A stretch of DNA of 64,000 nucleotides, from the NCBI GenBank assembly GCA_026003215.1, contig BPGV01000001.1:795001-859000 (forward strand), written 5' to 3'. Position numbers and translations under genes: made by a program. Below, piece after piece: positions 20,948 to 29,990 of the stretch (positions are counted from its first letter, which is position 1; each line of letters opens with the position of its first letter). Below the pieces are notes generated by a model that saw only the letters and a list, made by a program, of their open reading frames with translations, was not told the DNA's origin and made no database searches. Source of the stretch: Bacteroidia bacterium (GTDB lineage Bacteria > Bacteroidota > Bacteroidia > SpSt-205).

Positions 20948-22369
20948 ATGTCACGGTTATGGCGGTATCTGCGGCGGCTCTCTGGGGAGGAGTGGGCCGA
21001 TTTGTATGCTGCGGCACAAAGTGAGCTTGCCCCTATAAGTCGCTCGCTGCTTTTTCGTCTGCGGGAAGCCTTAGCCCCTCCTCCCCTCTCTACCAGCGAA
21101 AAAGTCTTAGCCCAGCGCATAGAACGCTGGTTATGGCGTAAAGCCTGCGAGAAGCAATACACCCACTATCCGACTTACAAGGTGCCGCCGCCCCTGTGGC
21201 TCCAGGTCGGTGCCGAACTGTATTACGCCAAAGGCTTGCATGCAGAAGCTTCGGCGCTCCTAATGCGAGCACGCCAGCAGGGGTATTACCCCCTATACCT
21301 GCTTTTCCAAGAAGCCCAGTGGAGCGTAGAGCAAGGCCAGCTTAAGAAGGCTGACGCCCTCTTGTGTAAAGCACAAAAGCTCTGTCAAACCCTATGGCAA
21401 AACGCCCAAAGAAGCCGCCTCCAACTCCTTTTGAGCCGCCTCTTTTATGAACATGGAGGGTCTTTCACCCCTTCGGCCCGACAGGTCTTAGAGCGACTCG
21501 CTACGCTCAAAAGATGGCAGTCGCCCCTACCCGAGAGCCCCCTGCAAAGAGTAGCGGAAAAAAACCTGCGCGGCACTTGGTCGCTCCTGCAAGGCGACAT
21601 ACTCGCAGCCCTCCACTGGTATCAGCCGGAGCCAACCTGCCCAGAACCCCTCCAAGTCTCCCTCCACCTCAACCGTTGGTTAGCCCACATTTATCAGGAA
21701 TCGCCCCCCACAGAAATAGAACCCATACTTGCAGCGCTAAGCCCCAGTAAGCTTTCTCCTTTTGACCGCTCAGTGTATGCAGAACGTATATGGCTGACAC
21801 TCCTACGGTACGGGCACCCCTCCGAGATTGAAACTATACTCCCTTTTGCCGAGCAGCTGGAGTCGGCCTTGGACTTTCGTCCGCTTAGTCATACGCTACT
21901 CTTTTTACAACTCAAATGGCTAATAGAGGGAAAAACCCGCTGGATCCATGCTATCCACAGAATAGCTCAACAAAATAACGCTACACTCTCAGAAAAATGG
22001 CAAGCTTCGCTGCTGAGCCTCCTTTTAGCCGCAGAAGAACGAGATACTCGGCTCCTTATCTACTGCTACAAGGAGTTTCTGCGGTATCTCCGGAAGACAA
22101 AAGGGTCTTTTGCCTCTGTCCCTATCCTGCGGAAGCTGGCCTATTACCTCTACGAGACACGACTCAGCGAAAAAGCCTTAGCCAAAGCCGCCCAGACATG
22201 GGAAGCTCACCTAACCCAGTTTCCAGCCGAAAAATACTTTTGGCTACATACCCTCCTACCTGATTGGCTACAAGCCCGTAAAGAACGAATCCCCCTTCGC
22301 CAGTATCGTTGGCAAAAACCCGCCCACCAAAGCTTGGCAACCACGCTCAGAAAAGCCTTACAAAAGTAA
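20948..22369 (+). CDS. Helical-repeat protein of unknown function
   Basis: The protein is 473 residues, almost entirely amphipathic helices rich in Leu, Ala and Arg, without a signal peptide or membrane helix. Stretches such as LYYAKGLHAEASALLMRARQ and LKKADALLCKAQKL resemble TPR hairpins; later parts are more degenerate. It is likely a cytoplasmic scaffold or adaptor. I do not recognise a family. The ATG is eight bases after TATATTTG. It stands alone between two genes on the opposite strand. Confidence 0.6.
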   Translation: MSRLWRYLRRLSGEEWADLYAAAQSELAPISRSLLFRLREALAPPPLSTSEKVLAQRIERWLWRKACEKQYTHYPTYKVPPPLWLQVGAELYYAKGLHAEASALLMRARQQGYYPLYLLFQEAQWSVEQGQLKKADALLCKAQKLCQTLWQNAQRSRLQLLLSRLFYEHGGSFTPSARQVLERLATLKRWQSPLPESPLQRVAEKNLRGTWSLLQGDILAALHWYQPEPTCPEPLQVSLHLNRWLAHIYQESPPTEIEPILAALSPSKLSPFDRSVYAERIWLTLLRYGHPSEIETILPFAEQLESALDFRPLSHTLLFLQLKWLIEGKTRWIHAIHRIAQQNNATLSEKWQASLLSLLLAAEERDTRLLIYCYKEFLRYLRKTKGSFASVPILRKLAYYLYETRLSEKALAKAAQTWEAHLTQFPAEKYFWLHTLLPDWLQARKERIPLRQYRWQKPAHQSLATTLRKALQK

Positions 22370-22380
22370 GCCACCCTCAC

Positions 22381-23022
22381 TTACAATCCCACCATACGTA
22401 AAAAGGTATCTTGTACTTCCTTTTCTTGAAATGCCCCCCGAAAAGCATAGGTCAGCGTCCGACTGGCTTCATCTTGGATACCCCGCATAGAAACACAGTA
22501 ATGCTTCGCATCAATAACCACCGCAATATCCGACGTTTGCAGCTTTTCTGCTAAAAAGTCCGCTATTTGGATAGTCATGCGTTCCTGCACTTGCGGACGC
22601 CGAGCAAAATAATCCACTACCCTATTGAGCTTAGACAAACCCACCACATACTCACGCGGAATATACGCCACATGCGCCACCCCAATAATCGGCACAAAGT
22701 GATGCTCACACACTGAACGCACACGGATTTCCTTTTCAATCACCATCTGATTATAGCCATAAGTATTGGGAAAAAGTCGTATTTCTGGGGCATTTTCTGG
22801 ACAAAGACCCACAAAAAGTTCTCGTACATACATTTTAGCTACGCGAGCGGGAGTACCTTGCAAGCTGGGGTCGTTGAGGTCCAGTCCCAAAAGAGCCATG
22901 ATTTGCGCAAAATGGTGGGCAATCTGGGCTTCTTTTTCCGATAGAGAGGCGGCAGAGAGAGTAAGCGCTTCAGTCTCTCCGCAGCCCCCGTGGCCGTTAG
23001 TGTGGAGGTAAGGTTTCTCCAT
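22381..23022 (-). CDS. folE: GTP cyclohydrolase I
   Basis: A 213-residue enzyme converting GTP to 7,8-dihydroneopterin triphosphate, the first step to folate and, through QueD, to queuosine. The zinc ligands are visible in SVCEHHFVP and HYCVSMRG, and the GTP region in KLNRVVDYFARRPQVQERMT. Length is normal. The ATG at 23022 lies inside queD (26-base overlap), so both are translated from one message; FolE directly feeds the QueD substrate. Confidence 0.96.
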   Translation of the reverse strand: MEKPYLHTNGHGGCGETEALTLSAASLSEKEAQIAHHFAQIMALLGLDLNDPSLQGTPARVAKMYVRELFVGLCPENAPEIRLFPNTYGYNQMVIEKEIRVRSVCEHHFVPIIGVAHVAYIPREYVVGLSKLNRVVDYFARRPQVQERMTIQIADFLAEKLQTSDIAVVIDAKHYCVSMRGIQDEASRTLTYAFRGAFQEKEVQDTFLRMVGL

Positions 23023-23431
23023 AGTACTCAAAACAATTTTTGGGGGTTTCTTGGAGGCGCAAGCGTACCAATTCCACCCCTGGCGGTAAAAGGGCCTGTA
23101 TCTGCTGCCAGAGGGCTACAATCAGATTTTCAGAAGACGGTATCTTCCCCTGCAAAAAAGGCACATCCACATTGAGGTTTTTATGGTCCAAGAGCTGGAT
23201 GACCTTTTCGTCTATAAGGCTTTTGAGGTAGGTCATATCTATGACGTAGCCGGTTTCAGGGTCGGGGGTACCGGCGACAGTAACTTCTAACTCGTAGTTG
23301 TGGCCGTGGCCTGCGGGGTTACTGCATTTGCCGAAGACCTCGCGGTTTTTTTCCTCATCCCAGGCCGGGTTATACACCCGATGAGAAGCCGCAAAGTCAA
23401 ACTTTCGGGTGAGATAGATTTTGGGACGCAT
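22997..23431 (-). CDS. queD: 6-carboxytetrahydropterin synthase (QueD/PTPS family)
   Basis: A 144-residue member of the 6-pyruvoyl-tetrahydropterin synthase fold. The zinc histidines are in FAASHRVY and GHGHNYELEV, with the catalytic Cys in GKCSNPAGHGHN and the DHKNLN and PSSENL motifs. It converts dihydroneopterin triphosphate to carboxytetrahydropterin for queuosine. ATG 23431 (MRPKIYL) is preferred; the longer frame uses TTG 23452. It overlaps nuoJ by 35 bases and folE by 26. The queG gene of the same pathway is at 29987. Confidence 0.93.
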   Translation of the reverse strand: MRPKIYLTRKFDFAASHRVYNPAWDEEKNREVFGKCSNPAGHGHNYELEVTVAGTPDPETGYVIDMTYLKSLIDEKVIQLLDHKNLNVDVPFLQGKIPSSENLIVALWQQIQALLPPGVELVRLRLQETPKNCFEYYGETLPPH

Positions 23432-23903
23432 GGGTACCTTTCCATAAAACAATAATCAGGAGGGCCACTCCCGCCAAAAGCACCGACAGCCACGCAAAGA
23501 GCACCGCCCACGCCCGCCCCAATACCAGGCCTATGTCTCCCAAGGTAGGCAAGACCTTAGGGAGGGGATAGAGCAGGACAGGCGCCCCGAGGGCTTCGCC
23601 CAAAAGCCAAGCTAAGAGCGCTAAGGCGACGACGGCGCCTTGCCAATCCCAGCGAGGCATGGCAGCGATAGGATTATCTAAGGCTACCCAGGCCCACAAA
23701 AGGAGGATTCCCGCAGCATAGACGGTCCACTGGGCTGCCCACAGGTAAGCCGCTCCCCGCCAGCCATACCACAGGCCCAGCCCTAAGAGCACAATAAACG
23801 CCCCACTAAGCCCCCCCGCCAGGCTCCGCCGGCTGAGGAGATACACCAGCCCGCTCACCAAAGCGAAGGACCAAATCTGCTCTATTATCAGTAGCGTAAG
23901 CAT
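23397..23903 (-). CDS. nuoJ: NADH-quinone oxidoreductase subunit J
   Basis: A 168-residue protein with five hydrophobic helices. The family region around the pi-bulge helix is seen as WTVYAAGILLLWAWVAL, where NuoJ usually has VQVIVYAGAIMVLF. It is part of the proton-pumping membrane arm of complex I. The start ATG 23903 lies 98 bases inside the nuoI frame, an unusually long overlap. No nuoK-N follows; queD does. The call rests on topology, that motif and adjacency to nuoI. Confidence 0.8.
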   Translation of the reverse strand: MLTLLIIEQIWSFALVSGLVYLLSRRSLAGGLSGAFIVLLGLGLWYGWRGAAYLWAAQWTVYAAGILLLWAWVALDNPIAAMPRWDWQGAVVALALLAWLLGEALGAPVLLYPLPKVLPTLGDIGLVLGRAWAVLFAWLSVLLAGVALLIIVLWKGTHASQNLSHPKV

Positions 23904-24309
23904 ACACCGGCTCCATGATGATGCATTCGGTCGGACACACCACCGTACATAACCCGCAGAAGCAGCACAGCGCATGGTCAATATCAAACCGCGGCAAATG
24001 AAAGCGCTTCGGGGCACCGCTACGGGTATACCCTAAGACCGTGGGAGACTTTTCTTTTTCTATGGTGATACAGCTGACGGGACACACGCGCGCACATAGG
24101 TCACACCCGATGCAGTCTTCTATATCCACGTGGAGGCGATAGTGGCCATTTTCGGGAACAGGTAGCTGGGCATGGGGATAAGGCACCGTTACGGCGCCGT
24201 GAGGCGAAGCGGTAAAAGCCCCCTCCTTCATGGGATACCGTGTATCTCGGCGCCACCCACGCCAAGCATGCCGCAGCGCCAGCCATAACCCGCGAAGTAG
24301 ATTTTTCAT
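23806..24309 (-). CDS. nuoI: NADH-quinone oxidoreductase subunit I (two 4Fe-4S clusters)
   Basis: A 167-residue ferredoxin-like subunit of complex I. Two classic cluster motifs are present: CIGCDLCARVCP and CCFCGLCTVVCP. They carry electrons from the peripheral arm towards quinone. ATG 24309 is five bases after TACTTTTG, so this gene starts a transcript nuoI-nuoJ-queD-folE. The last 33 residues overlap nuoJ and are Pro/Gly-rich, so the true end may be earlier if there is a base error. The other nuo genes are not in this window. Confidence 0.92.
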   Translation of the reverse strand: MKNLLRGLWLALRHAWRGWRRDTRYPMKEGAFTASPHGAVTVPYPHAQLPVPENGHYRLHVDIEDCIGCDLCARVCPVSCITIEKEKSPTVLGYTRSGAPKRFHLPRFDIDHALCCFCGLCTVVCPTECIIMEPVYAYATDNRADLVLRFGERAGVSPQPAEPGGGA

Positions 24310-24314
24310 TTCTA

Positions 24315-24322
24315 CAAAAGTA
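24315..24322 (-). promoter_or_regulatory. -7 element TACTTTTG, nuoI operon
   Basis: Ends five bases before ATG 24309; heads nuoI-nuoJ-queD-folE. Confidence 0.65.
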
Positions 24323-24336
24323 GGTAACTTGACAGC

Positions 24337-24715
24337 ATGGGCAAAGCTAAGCACAAAAATACCAAAACCACAGAAGTAGTCAGCGTACGACTTAGACTTA
24401 GCCGAATGCCTTGCTAAATCCCACCCTAATGCCCCCCGCTGGGACTATTTGGTATTTCTACACTGCAACGGGAAAACATGTGTCATAGCCGTAGAGGTGC
24501 ATACGGCTACCACGAGTAAAGCCTCTAATCTTCTTAAGAAAAAAACTTGGCTGGATAGCCTATTCAAAACAAATCCCCATCTGCGGAAATGCATAAAAAA
24601 GACCTGGTATTGGGTAGCCAAGTCTAAGGTAGCTCTTTCCCAACCGAAGAGGCTTGCGATGGCCGAGCAAGGTATCCAAGTTAGAGGGCATGTAGAACTC
24701 TGCTGCTCTTCCTAA
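24337..24715 (+). CDS. Conserved hypothetical protein, one +1 frameshift
   Basis: ATG 24337 opens a frame (MGKAKHKNTKTTEVVS) that stops at 24414-24416, while the next frame continues from 24380 (YDLDLAECLAKSHP...RWDYLVFL). Removing one base near 24380-24390 gives a single protein of about 125 residues. It contains a V-I-A-V-E-V-H strand followed by a Ser/Lys helix and KKTWLDSLF, which I recall from small uncharacterised bacterial proteins. No catalytic motif is clear. It is divergent from nuoI with 27 bases between starts. Confidence 0.5.
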
Positions 24716-24743
24716 AAGCGTTAAAGCATCGGGTAGTTTTTGG

Positions 24744-24751
24744 TACCTTTG
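24744..24751 (+). promoter_or_regulatory. -7 element TACCTTTG, guaB
   Basis: Ends three bases before ATG 24755. Confidence 0.75.
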
Positions 24752-24754
24752 TCT

Positions 24755-26221
24755 ATGGCTACCCGGGGCGAGGAGATTCCTTTGGCTTTGACGTATGATG
24801 ATGTGCTTTTGGTGCCGGCGTATTCCGAAGTGCTACCCGAGGAGACGGATGTACGCACGCAGCTGGCGCCGGGGCTAACCCTCAATATTCCTATTCTCAG
24901 TGCGGCGATGGATACGGTGACGGAGTATCAGATGGCCATCGCCATGGCCAGTGAAGGGGGCTTGGGGATCATCCATAAGAATCTCTCCATCGCCGAGCAA
25001 GCCGAGCAGGTGCGCCGGGTGAAGCGCTACGAAAGCGGGCTGATTGTGGATCCCATTACCCTCCCGCCTGAAGCTCCCGTTAAAGAAGCCTTTCAGCTGA
25101 TGGCAGAGCACCGCATAGGGGGGATTCCTATCGTAGATAAACAGCGCAAGCTGATAGGCATCTTGACCAATCGGGATATTCGGTTTGGGGTGCCGGACGA
25201 GACGCCGGTATCGGCTTATATGACACCTGCTCCGCTGGTCACAGCGCCCGAAGGCACCTCCTTAGAGGAAGCTGAGGCCCTCCTGCGCAAACACCGCATT
25301 GAAAAACTCCCCTTGGTAGATAAAGAAGGACGACTGGTAGGGCTTATTACGTACAAGGACATTTTACGGCGGCGCACTTATCCCAATGCCTGTAAGGACC
25401 ACCTGGGGCGTCTGCGGGTAGGAGCTGCTGTGGGCGTAGGGGAAGAGGCCCTCGCTCGTGCCGAAGCCTTGGTACAAGCGGGGGTGGACCTCCTCACCAT
25501 AGACACGGCACACGGCCACAGCCGACGCGTGATAGAGACTCTCACGCTGCTGCGGGAGCGGTATCCCCGTCTCCTGATTATGGCCGGCAATATCGCCACA
25601 GCAGAAGCCGCGGAGGACCTTATACGAGCGGGCGCAGATATTGTAAAGGTGGGCATTGGTCCGGGCAGCATTTGCACCACGCGGGTAGTGACAGGGGTAG
25701 GCATGCCGCAACTCTCGGCCATCTTAGCGGTGGCGGCGGTCACTCGTCCCGCAGGCGTGGGGTTAGTGGCAGATGGCGGGATTCGGTATAGTGGCGATAT
25801 CACCAAAGCGTTGGCGGCCGGTGCGGATGCTGTCATGCTGGGTAGCCTCTTAGCCGGGACCGAAGAAAGCCCCGGCGAGACCCTCCTATACGAAGGCCGA
25901 AAGTTTAAGGTCTATCGGGGGATGGGTTCTATAGAAGCGATGCAGGCCGGCAGTGCGGACCGCTATGCCCAAGAGCGCAGAAAAGGCGGGAAGTTCGTAC
26001 CGGAGGGCGTGGTAGGACGCGTGCCCTATCGGGGCAGCGTCGCGGAGGTGCTGTATCAGTTGGTCGGCGGGCTACGCGCAGGGATGGGCTATTGTGGGGC
26101 AGCTACCTTGGAAGAGCTACGTCAGGCTCGCTTCGTCCGGATAAGTGCCGCCAGCGTAGCCGAAAGCCACCCCCACAGCTTAGAAATCATCCGAGAAGCC
26201 CCCAACTACTCCATCCGTTGA
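24755..26221 (+). CDS. guaB: Inosine-5'-monophosphate dehydrogenase
   Basis: A 488-residue enzyme oxidising IMP to XMP, the first step to GTP. The TIM barrel is split by two CBS domains (about 95-210, with [22 protein letters not shown] and [20 protein letters not shown]). The catalytic loop [13 protein letters not shown] holds the active Cys, and the flap has [11 protein letters not shown] 24755 is three bases after TACCTTTG, so it is nearly leaderless. The stop overlaps the TTG start of the phosphatase gene (TTGA). Confidence 0.97.
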   Translation: MATRGEEIPLALTYDDVLLVPAYSEVLPEETDVRTQLAPGLTLNIPILSAAMDTVTEYQMAIAMASEGGLGIIHKNLSIAEQAEQVRRVKRYESGLIVDPITLPPEAPVKEAFQLMAEHRIGGIPIVDKQRKLIGILTNRDIRFGVPDETPVSAYMTPAPLVTAPEGTSLEEAEALLRKHRIEKLPLVDKEGRLVGLITYKDILRRRTYPNACKDHLGRLRVGAAVGVGEEALARAEALVQAGVDLLTIDTAHGHSRRVIETLTLLRERYPRLLIMAGNIATAEAAEDLIRAGADIVKVGIGPGSICTTRVVTGVGMPQLSAILAVAAVTRPAGVGLVADGGIRYSGDITKALAAGADAVMLGSLLAGTEESPGETLLYEGRKFKVYRGMGSIEAMQAGSADRYAQERRKGGKFVPEGVVGRVPYRGSVAEVLYQLVGGLRAGMGYCGAATLEELRQARFVRISAASVAESHPHSLEIIREAPNYSIR

Positions 26222-28236
26222 AGGGCCTGCGCAGTAAAGGCATACTCATCACCACATTTAGTGTCTTCTTTTTACTGCTCTACCTGTGGATAAGGTATTT
26301 CTCTCCACGTTTCCCGAGCAGCTTTTTAGGCATTTGTGCTTTCTTAGGGTTATGGGCAGGAGGGTATCTGTGGCTACAAGAACTCATCCCACGCCGGTAT
26401 AGGCTACCCGCTCGGTTCCTGCGCTGGAATGCGCTGGTAGCGGTATTGGGCCTTACCCATGTGTTATTGTGGGGGGTAATCCTCGGACTATTCAAGCCAG
26501 AGGCTGCTCCGACGACTCCTGCGGCTGAAAGGCTGATAAGCCTCCTTACGGCCATCTTAGATGGGGGCATTCTTTTGCAGGCTGCTGTACATTTCATTTT
26601 AGCTTCCCACCTGATCTCCACTCGTCCTACGCCGCAGAAACGCTGGAGCCTAATCGGTTTTTTTGCGTTGGCCGCCCTTATACTTTTCCTACAAGCAGGC
26701 AGGGTTCCCTTTTCGTCCTACCTTACCCCTGTCCTGTGGATAGGCACATTTCCGCTATTGTATTATAGCCAGTGGCTGCAAGACATCACGCAAAAAAGTC
26801 TTTGGGAAAACCTCCTGCTCATTATCGCTGCATTTGTAGCGCTATTTATCGGATGGGAAGTATTCCCTTCGCTTCTCTTACCCGAAGTCGGCCCCCTCTA
26901 TGAGGTGCTATATCCGATACTGCTCACAGGTATTTTTCTGCACGGAGGGTGGGTCATTGTACCGCTGCTCCTTCGTGTGGCACGCATAGCGGCGCCCGAA
27001 GAAGGCTCCTTAGAACTGCTTACCGACTTTTTAGCGCAACAGCAGCGCGCTACCACTACGCAAGAAGTGCTACAGACGGCGCAGCAAGCCTTTTTACAAG
27101 TACCGGCAGTCGGCGGCGTCGTCATAGAACTGCGTACCCCCTTAGAAAAATCGCTGCGCTTCTCTTCCTATGCTACCGACTCGGCGATAGGCCAGGAGCT
27201 TTTAGCGCTATTGCACGCCAAAAGTGGTGGTGACCCTTCAGCCGAAGTGGTGGTTTCGCTGCAAAAGCGCCGAAAAGACCTGCCGGATCATTCCGCACTC
27301 TTAGTGGTACGACCTGTATCCCTCTTGCAGGGCGCTGCCCTCTACCGAACCCTCTCCGTAGCCATAGAAAGCCGCGAGCCCGATGGCTTTGAAGAAAAAG
27401 ACATTACCCTGCTCTCTACCTTAGTAGAACAAACAGCCTTATTTTTAGAGAGCATAGAAAGGCGGTCTTATCAAGAACAGCTACTGACTGCGCGCAAAGA
27501 AGCCGACTTTCTCCGAGAGACCCGCGAAGCTTTACTCCCTCCCCCCCCTCCTATCCTCAACAAGGTAGATTTCCACATCCTCTTTGAACAGTACGACAAA
27601 ACTATTGGCGGAGACTACTACCAAATACACGAATATCCCCAAGGAAACATAGTAGATTTTTGGCTATCGGACTGTGCTGGCAGTGGTATCGCCGCAGCCT
27701 ATCAAATGGCACAAGCCCGCGGCGCCCTCAATACCCTCTGGCTCCGCCAACTGCCCCCAGAAACCCTCCTCTTAGAGCTCAACGACGCCCTAAAAAGGGT
27801 TTTCTACAAAAATAACTTCATCGCCGCTACGCTACTGCGCTTTGACTTAGAACGCAAAGAGTATACGCTCTTACGGGCAGGTACGCCCGAAGTTTTTTAT
27901 TGGAACCCCTTTACTCAGACCGCAGAAATCCTCCGTCCCTCGGGGATTGTGTTAGGTAATGCCTCTTCTTCTATTATCAATCGCATCCTGGTGCCCGAGC
28001 GCGGCAAACTCCTGCCAGGTAGCTTATTTATGCTTTTCAGCGACGGCTTTACCGAGGCCTCTAATGCCCAAGGCGAGATGTTTAGCACGGAAACCTTGTT
28101 TAGCCTCTTTCAGCGGTATGCGGCTTTGCCCGTAGAAGAGATGGCACTGCGCATCTTAGAAGCCGTCCGGCACTTTGTCGGCGATACCTCGCTGGGTGAT
28201 GATGGCACCTTACTGGTTATTCGGTATACCGGTTGA
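26218..28236 (+). CDS. rsbU: Membrane sensor with SpoIIE/RsbU-type PP2C phosphatase domain
   Basis: The protein is 672 residues. About seven hydrophobic helices fill residues 10-270. A GAF-like domain (about 280-430) follows, then a linker helix and a PPM phosphatase domain (about 455-672) with its metal sites: [20 protein letters not shown] and GDDGTLLVI. Such enzymes dephosphorylate STAS proteins, and rsbV and rsbW homologues follow directly. The start is inferred as TTG 26218 overlapping the guaB stop (TTGA); the open frame upstream is only a guaB shadow. The signal sensed is unknown. Confidence 0.85.
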   Translation: MKGLRSKGILITTFSVFFLLLYLWIRYFSPRFPSSFLGICAFLGLWAGGYLWLQELIPRRYRLPARFLRWNALVAVLGLTHVLLWGVILGLFKPEAAPTTPAAERLISLLTAILDGGILLQAAVHFILASHLISTRPTPQKRWSLIGFFALAALILFLQAGRVPFSSYLTPVLWIGTFPLLYYSQWLQDITQKSLWENLLLIIAAFVALFIGWEVFPSLLLPEVGPLYEVLYPILLTGIFLHGGWVIVPLLLRVARIAAPEEGSLELLTDFLAQQQRATTTQEVLQTAQQAFLQVPAVGGVVIELRTPLEKSLRFSSYATDSAIGQELLALLHAKSGGDPSAEVVVSLQKRRKDLPDHSALLVVRPVSLLQGAALYRTLSVAIESREPDGFEEKDITLLSTLVEQTALFLESIERRSYQEQLLTARKEADFLRETREALLPPPPPILNKVDFHILFEQYDKTIGGDYYQIHEYPQGNIVDFWLSDCAGSGIAAAYQMAQARGALNTLWLRQLPPETLLLELNDALKRVFYKNNFIAATLLRFDLERKEYTLLRAGTPEVFYWNPFTQTAEILRPSGIVLGNASSSIINRILVPERGKLLPGSLFMLFSDGFTEASNAQGEMFSTETLFSLFQRYAALPVEEMALRILEAVRHFVGDTSLGDDGTLLVIRYTG

Positions 28237-28241
28237 ATGCG

Positions 28242-28249
28242 TATCTTTG
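28242..28249 (+). promoter_or_regulatory. -7 element TATCTTTG, rsbV
   Basis: Ends four bases before ATG 28254; lets rsbV-rsbW-ruvB-queG be transcribed apart from rsbU. Confidence 0.7.
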
Positions 28250-28253
28250 TTTC

Positions 28254-28574
28254 ATGCAAATAGAAGTGCTGCCTAACGGCGACTCCCAGCACCTGCACGT
28301 GACCTTGAAGGGGGAGTTAGATGCCTTGACAGCCCCTAAACTCTACGAGCGGCTCTCCCAGCTGGTCCAAAGTACCCCCAATCTCACCCAGATAACCCTC
28401 CACTGTAAAGAACTTACCTACCTCTCCAGCGCTGGCGCAGGTATCTTGCTCATGTGCATGGATAACTTCTCTCCCAAAGGCATCACCCTATCCCTCGTGG
28501 AAGTGCAACCCGAAGTCTATAACATCTTAGACCTACTCGGCCTGACTAAACTCCTGCCGGTCAATCATGCTTAA
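28254..28574 (+). CDS. rsbV: STAS-domain anti-sigma factor antagonist (RsbV/SpoIIAA family)
   Basis: A 106-residue single STAS domain. The phosphorylation loop is LTYLSSAGAGIL, where the second Ser is the usual target of the RsbW-type kinase. Start ATG 28254 is four bases after TATCTTTG, so it can be transcribed apart from rsbU, 17 bases upstream. It overlaps rsbW by eight bases. It should switch between phosphorylated and free forms under the neighbouring phosphatase and kinase. Confidence 0.88.
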   Translation: MQIEVLPNGDSQHLHVTLKGELDALTAPKLYERLSQLVQSTPNLTQITLHCKELTYLSSAGAGILLMCMDNFSPKGITLSLVEVQPEVYNILDLLGLTKLLPVNHA

Positions 28575-28986
28575 GACCAGCCTACAGTTTGGCGCTACTA
28601 CCGAAAATCTACCTATCATTCGTCATTTCGTTCAAACACATATCCAAAAAGTCACCACAGACCCTATCAAAATAAACCAGATTACCGTAGCCGTCGAAGA
28701 ACTTTGTGCTAACTCCATTCTACACGGCAATAAAGAAAATCCCGAAAAAGAACTCCGTTTAGAGCTGCGGTATCAAGGCCGAGACCTGCATATTTATCTC
28801 TATGACCCGGCCCCCCCTTATGATTTACACAGCTACCCCCAGGAACCTAAGCTCTTGCGGGCAGATACCCTCCGTCCCGGGGGCTTTGGGATTTATCTTA
28901 TCCGGCGCCTCATAGATAGGATTGACATCCGGCAGCGCAAAGGCGGCAGTTCTGTCTATCACTTAGTGAAGCATCTCACCCCATGA
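28567..28986 (+). CDS. rsbW: Serine-protein kinase / anti-sigma factor, HATPase fold (RsbW family)
   Basis: A 139-residue GHKL-type ATPase. The N-box is VEELCANSILHG and the G-box is GGFGIYLIRRLIDRI; no histidine kinase domain is attached, which matches RsbW/SpoIIAB. It should phosphorylate the STAS partner and bind a target protein. No sigma factor gene is adjacent, so the target is open. It overlaps rsbV (8 bases) and ruvB (ATGA). Confidence 0.87.
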   Translation: MLKTSLQFGATTENLPIIRHFVQTHIQKVTTDPIKINQITVAVEELCANSILHGNKENPEKELRLELRYQGRDLHIYLYDPAPPYDLHSYPQEPKLLRADTLRPGGFGIYLIRRLIDRIDIRQRKGGSSVYHLVKHLTP

Positions 28987-29990
28987 AGGCCGCTAAGCCT
29001 TCGCCTCCGGCCATAGACCCAGAGGAAAAAAACCTACGCCCCAAGAAGTTAGCCGACTTTGTCGGGGAGCGGCCTTTTTTGCATAACCTGCGTATTTTCC
29101 TCCAAGCCGCCCGAGAAAGGCGAGAAGCCTTAGATCATACCCTATTGTACGGCCCCCCCGGCCTGGGGAAAACCACCTTAGCCCACATTATCGCCCAGGA
29201 AATGGGCACGCGCCTTTTCCCCACCAGTGGCCCTGCCCTGCAAAGGCCAGCCGACTTAGCGGGCCTTCTCACCCAGTTAGAGACAGGAGATGTGCTCTTT
29301 ATAGACGAAATCCACCGCTTACACCCTGCCATTGAAGAATACCTCTACACCGCAATGGAGGACTACCGATTGGATATTGTAATAGACAGCGGTCCCCACG
29401 CGAAGACCCTCCAGCTGCGCCTCAAGCCTTTTACGCTTGTCGGGGCCACCACCCGCATCGGGTTGCTTACTTCGCCCTTAGTGGCGCGCTTCGGCATAAC
29501 CATCCATGTAGAATACTACTCCCAAGCCGAACTGGCCCAGATCGCTTTACGCTCCGGAAAGATTTTAGGAATCGCCTTAGAGGAGGAAGCGGCTTGGGCT
29601 ATTGCGCGCCGCAGCCGCGGCACCCCGCGTACCGCGAATCGGCTCCTACGGCGCATCCGCGACTTTGCTCAAGTAGCAGGGGTATCGCTCATTACAGGGG
29701 CCTTCGCCGAAGAAGCCTTGCGAACGCTCCAAATAGACCCCGCCGGCTTAGAAGAAATAGACAAAAAACTTCTCCTCACGCTTATAGACCGTTTTAGCGG
29801 AGGGCCCACAGGAATCCAGACCCTCGCCGTCGCCATCGGTGAAGAAGCCGAAACCCTGGAAGAAGTGTATGAACCCTACCTCATCATGGAGGGCTTTTTA
29901 GAGCGCACTCCCCGCGGACGTAAAGCCCTGGCCCGCGCCTATACCCACTTTGGCCGTTCGCCTTCGCAGACGCCTTCCCTCTTCGGATGA
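28983..29990 (+). CDS. ruvB: Holliday junction branch-migration ATPase RuvB
   Basis: A 335-residue AAA+ motor that drives branch migration with RuvA. It shows LADFVGE at the start, Walker A YGPPGLGKTT, Walker B LFIDEIHRL, sensor VGATTRIG and arginine finger region GTPRTANRLLRR, and ends in a winged helix (GFLERTPRGRKAL). Length is normal. The ATG overlaps the rsbW stop, and its own stop overlaps the queG start (ATGA), so repair and tRNA modification genes are translationally coupled to the stress module. Confidence 0.97.
   Translation: MKAAKPSPPAIDPEEKNLRPKKLADFVGERPFLHNLRIFLQAARERREALDHTLLYGPPGLGKTTLAHIIAQEMGTRLFPTSGPALQRPADLAGLLTQLETGDVLFIDEIHRLHPAIEEYLYTAMEDYRLDIVIDSGPHAKTLQLRLKPFTLVGATTRIGLLTSPLVARFGITIHVEYYSQAELAQIALRSGKILGIALEEEAAWAIARRSRGTPRTANRLLRRIRDFAQVAGVSLITGAFAEEALRTLQIDPAGLEEIDKKLLLTLIDRFSGGPTGIQTLAVAIGEEAETLEEVYEPYLIMEGFLERTPRGRKALARAYTHFGRSPSQTPSLFG

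Noticed and set aside
26092-26217. Upstream extension of the RsbU-like frame to ATG 26092
   Set aside because: It overlaps guaB coding sequence and encodes no plausible signal; TTG 26218 at the guaB stop fits the membrane helices that follow.
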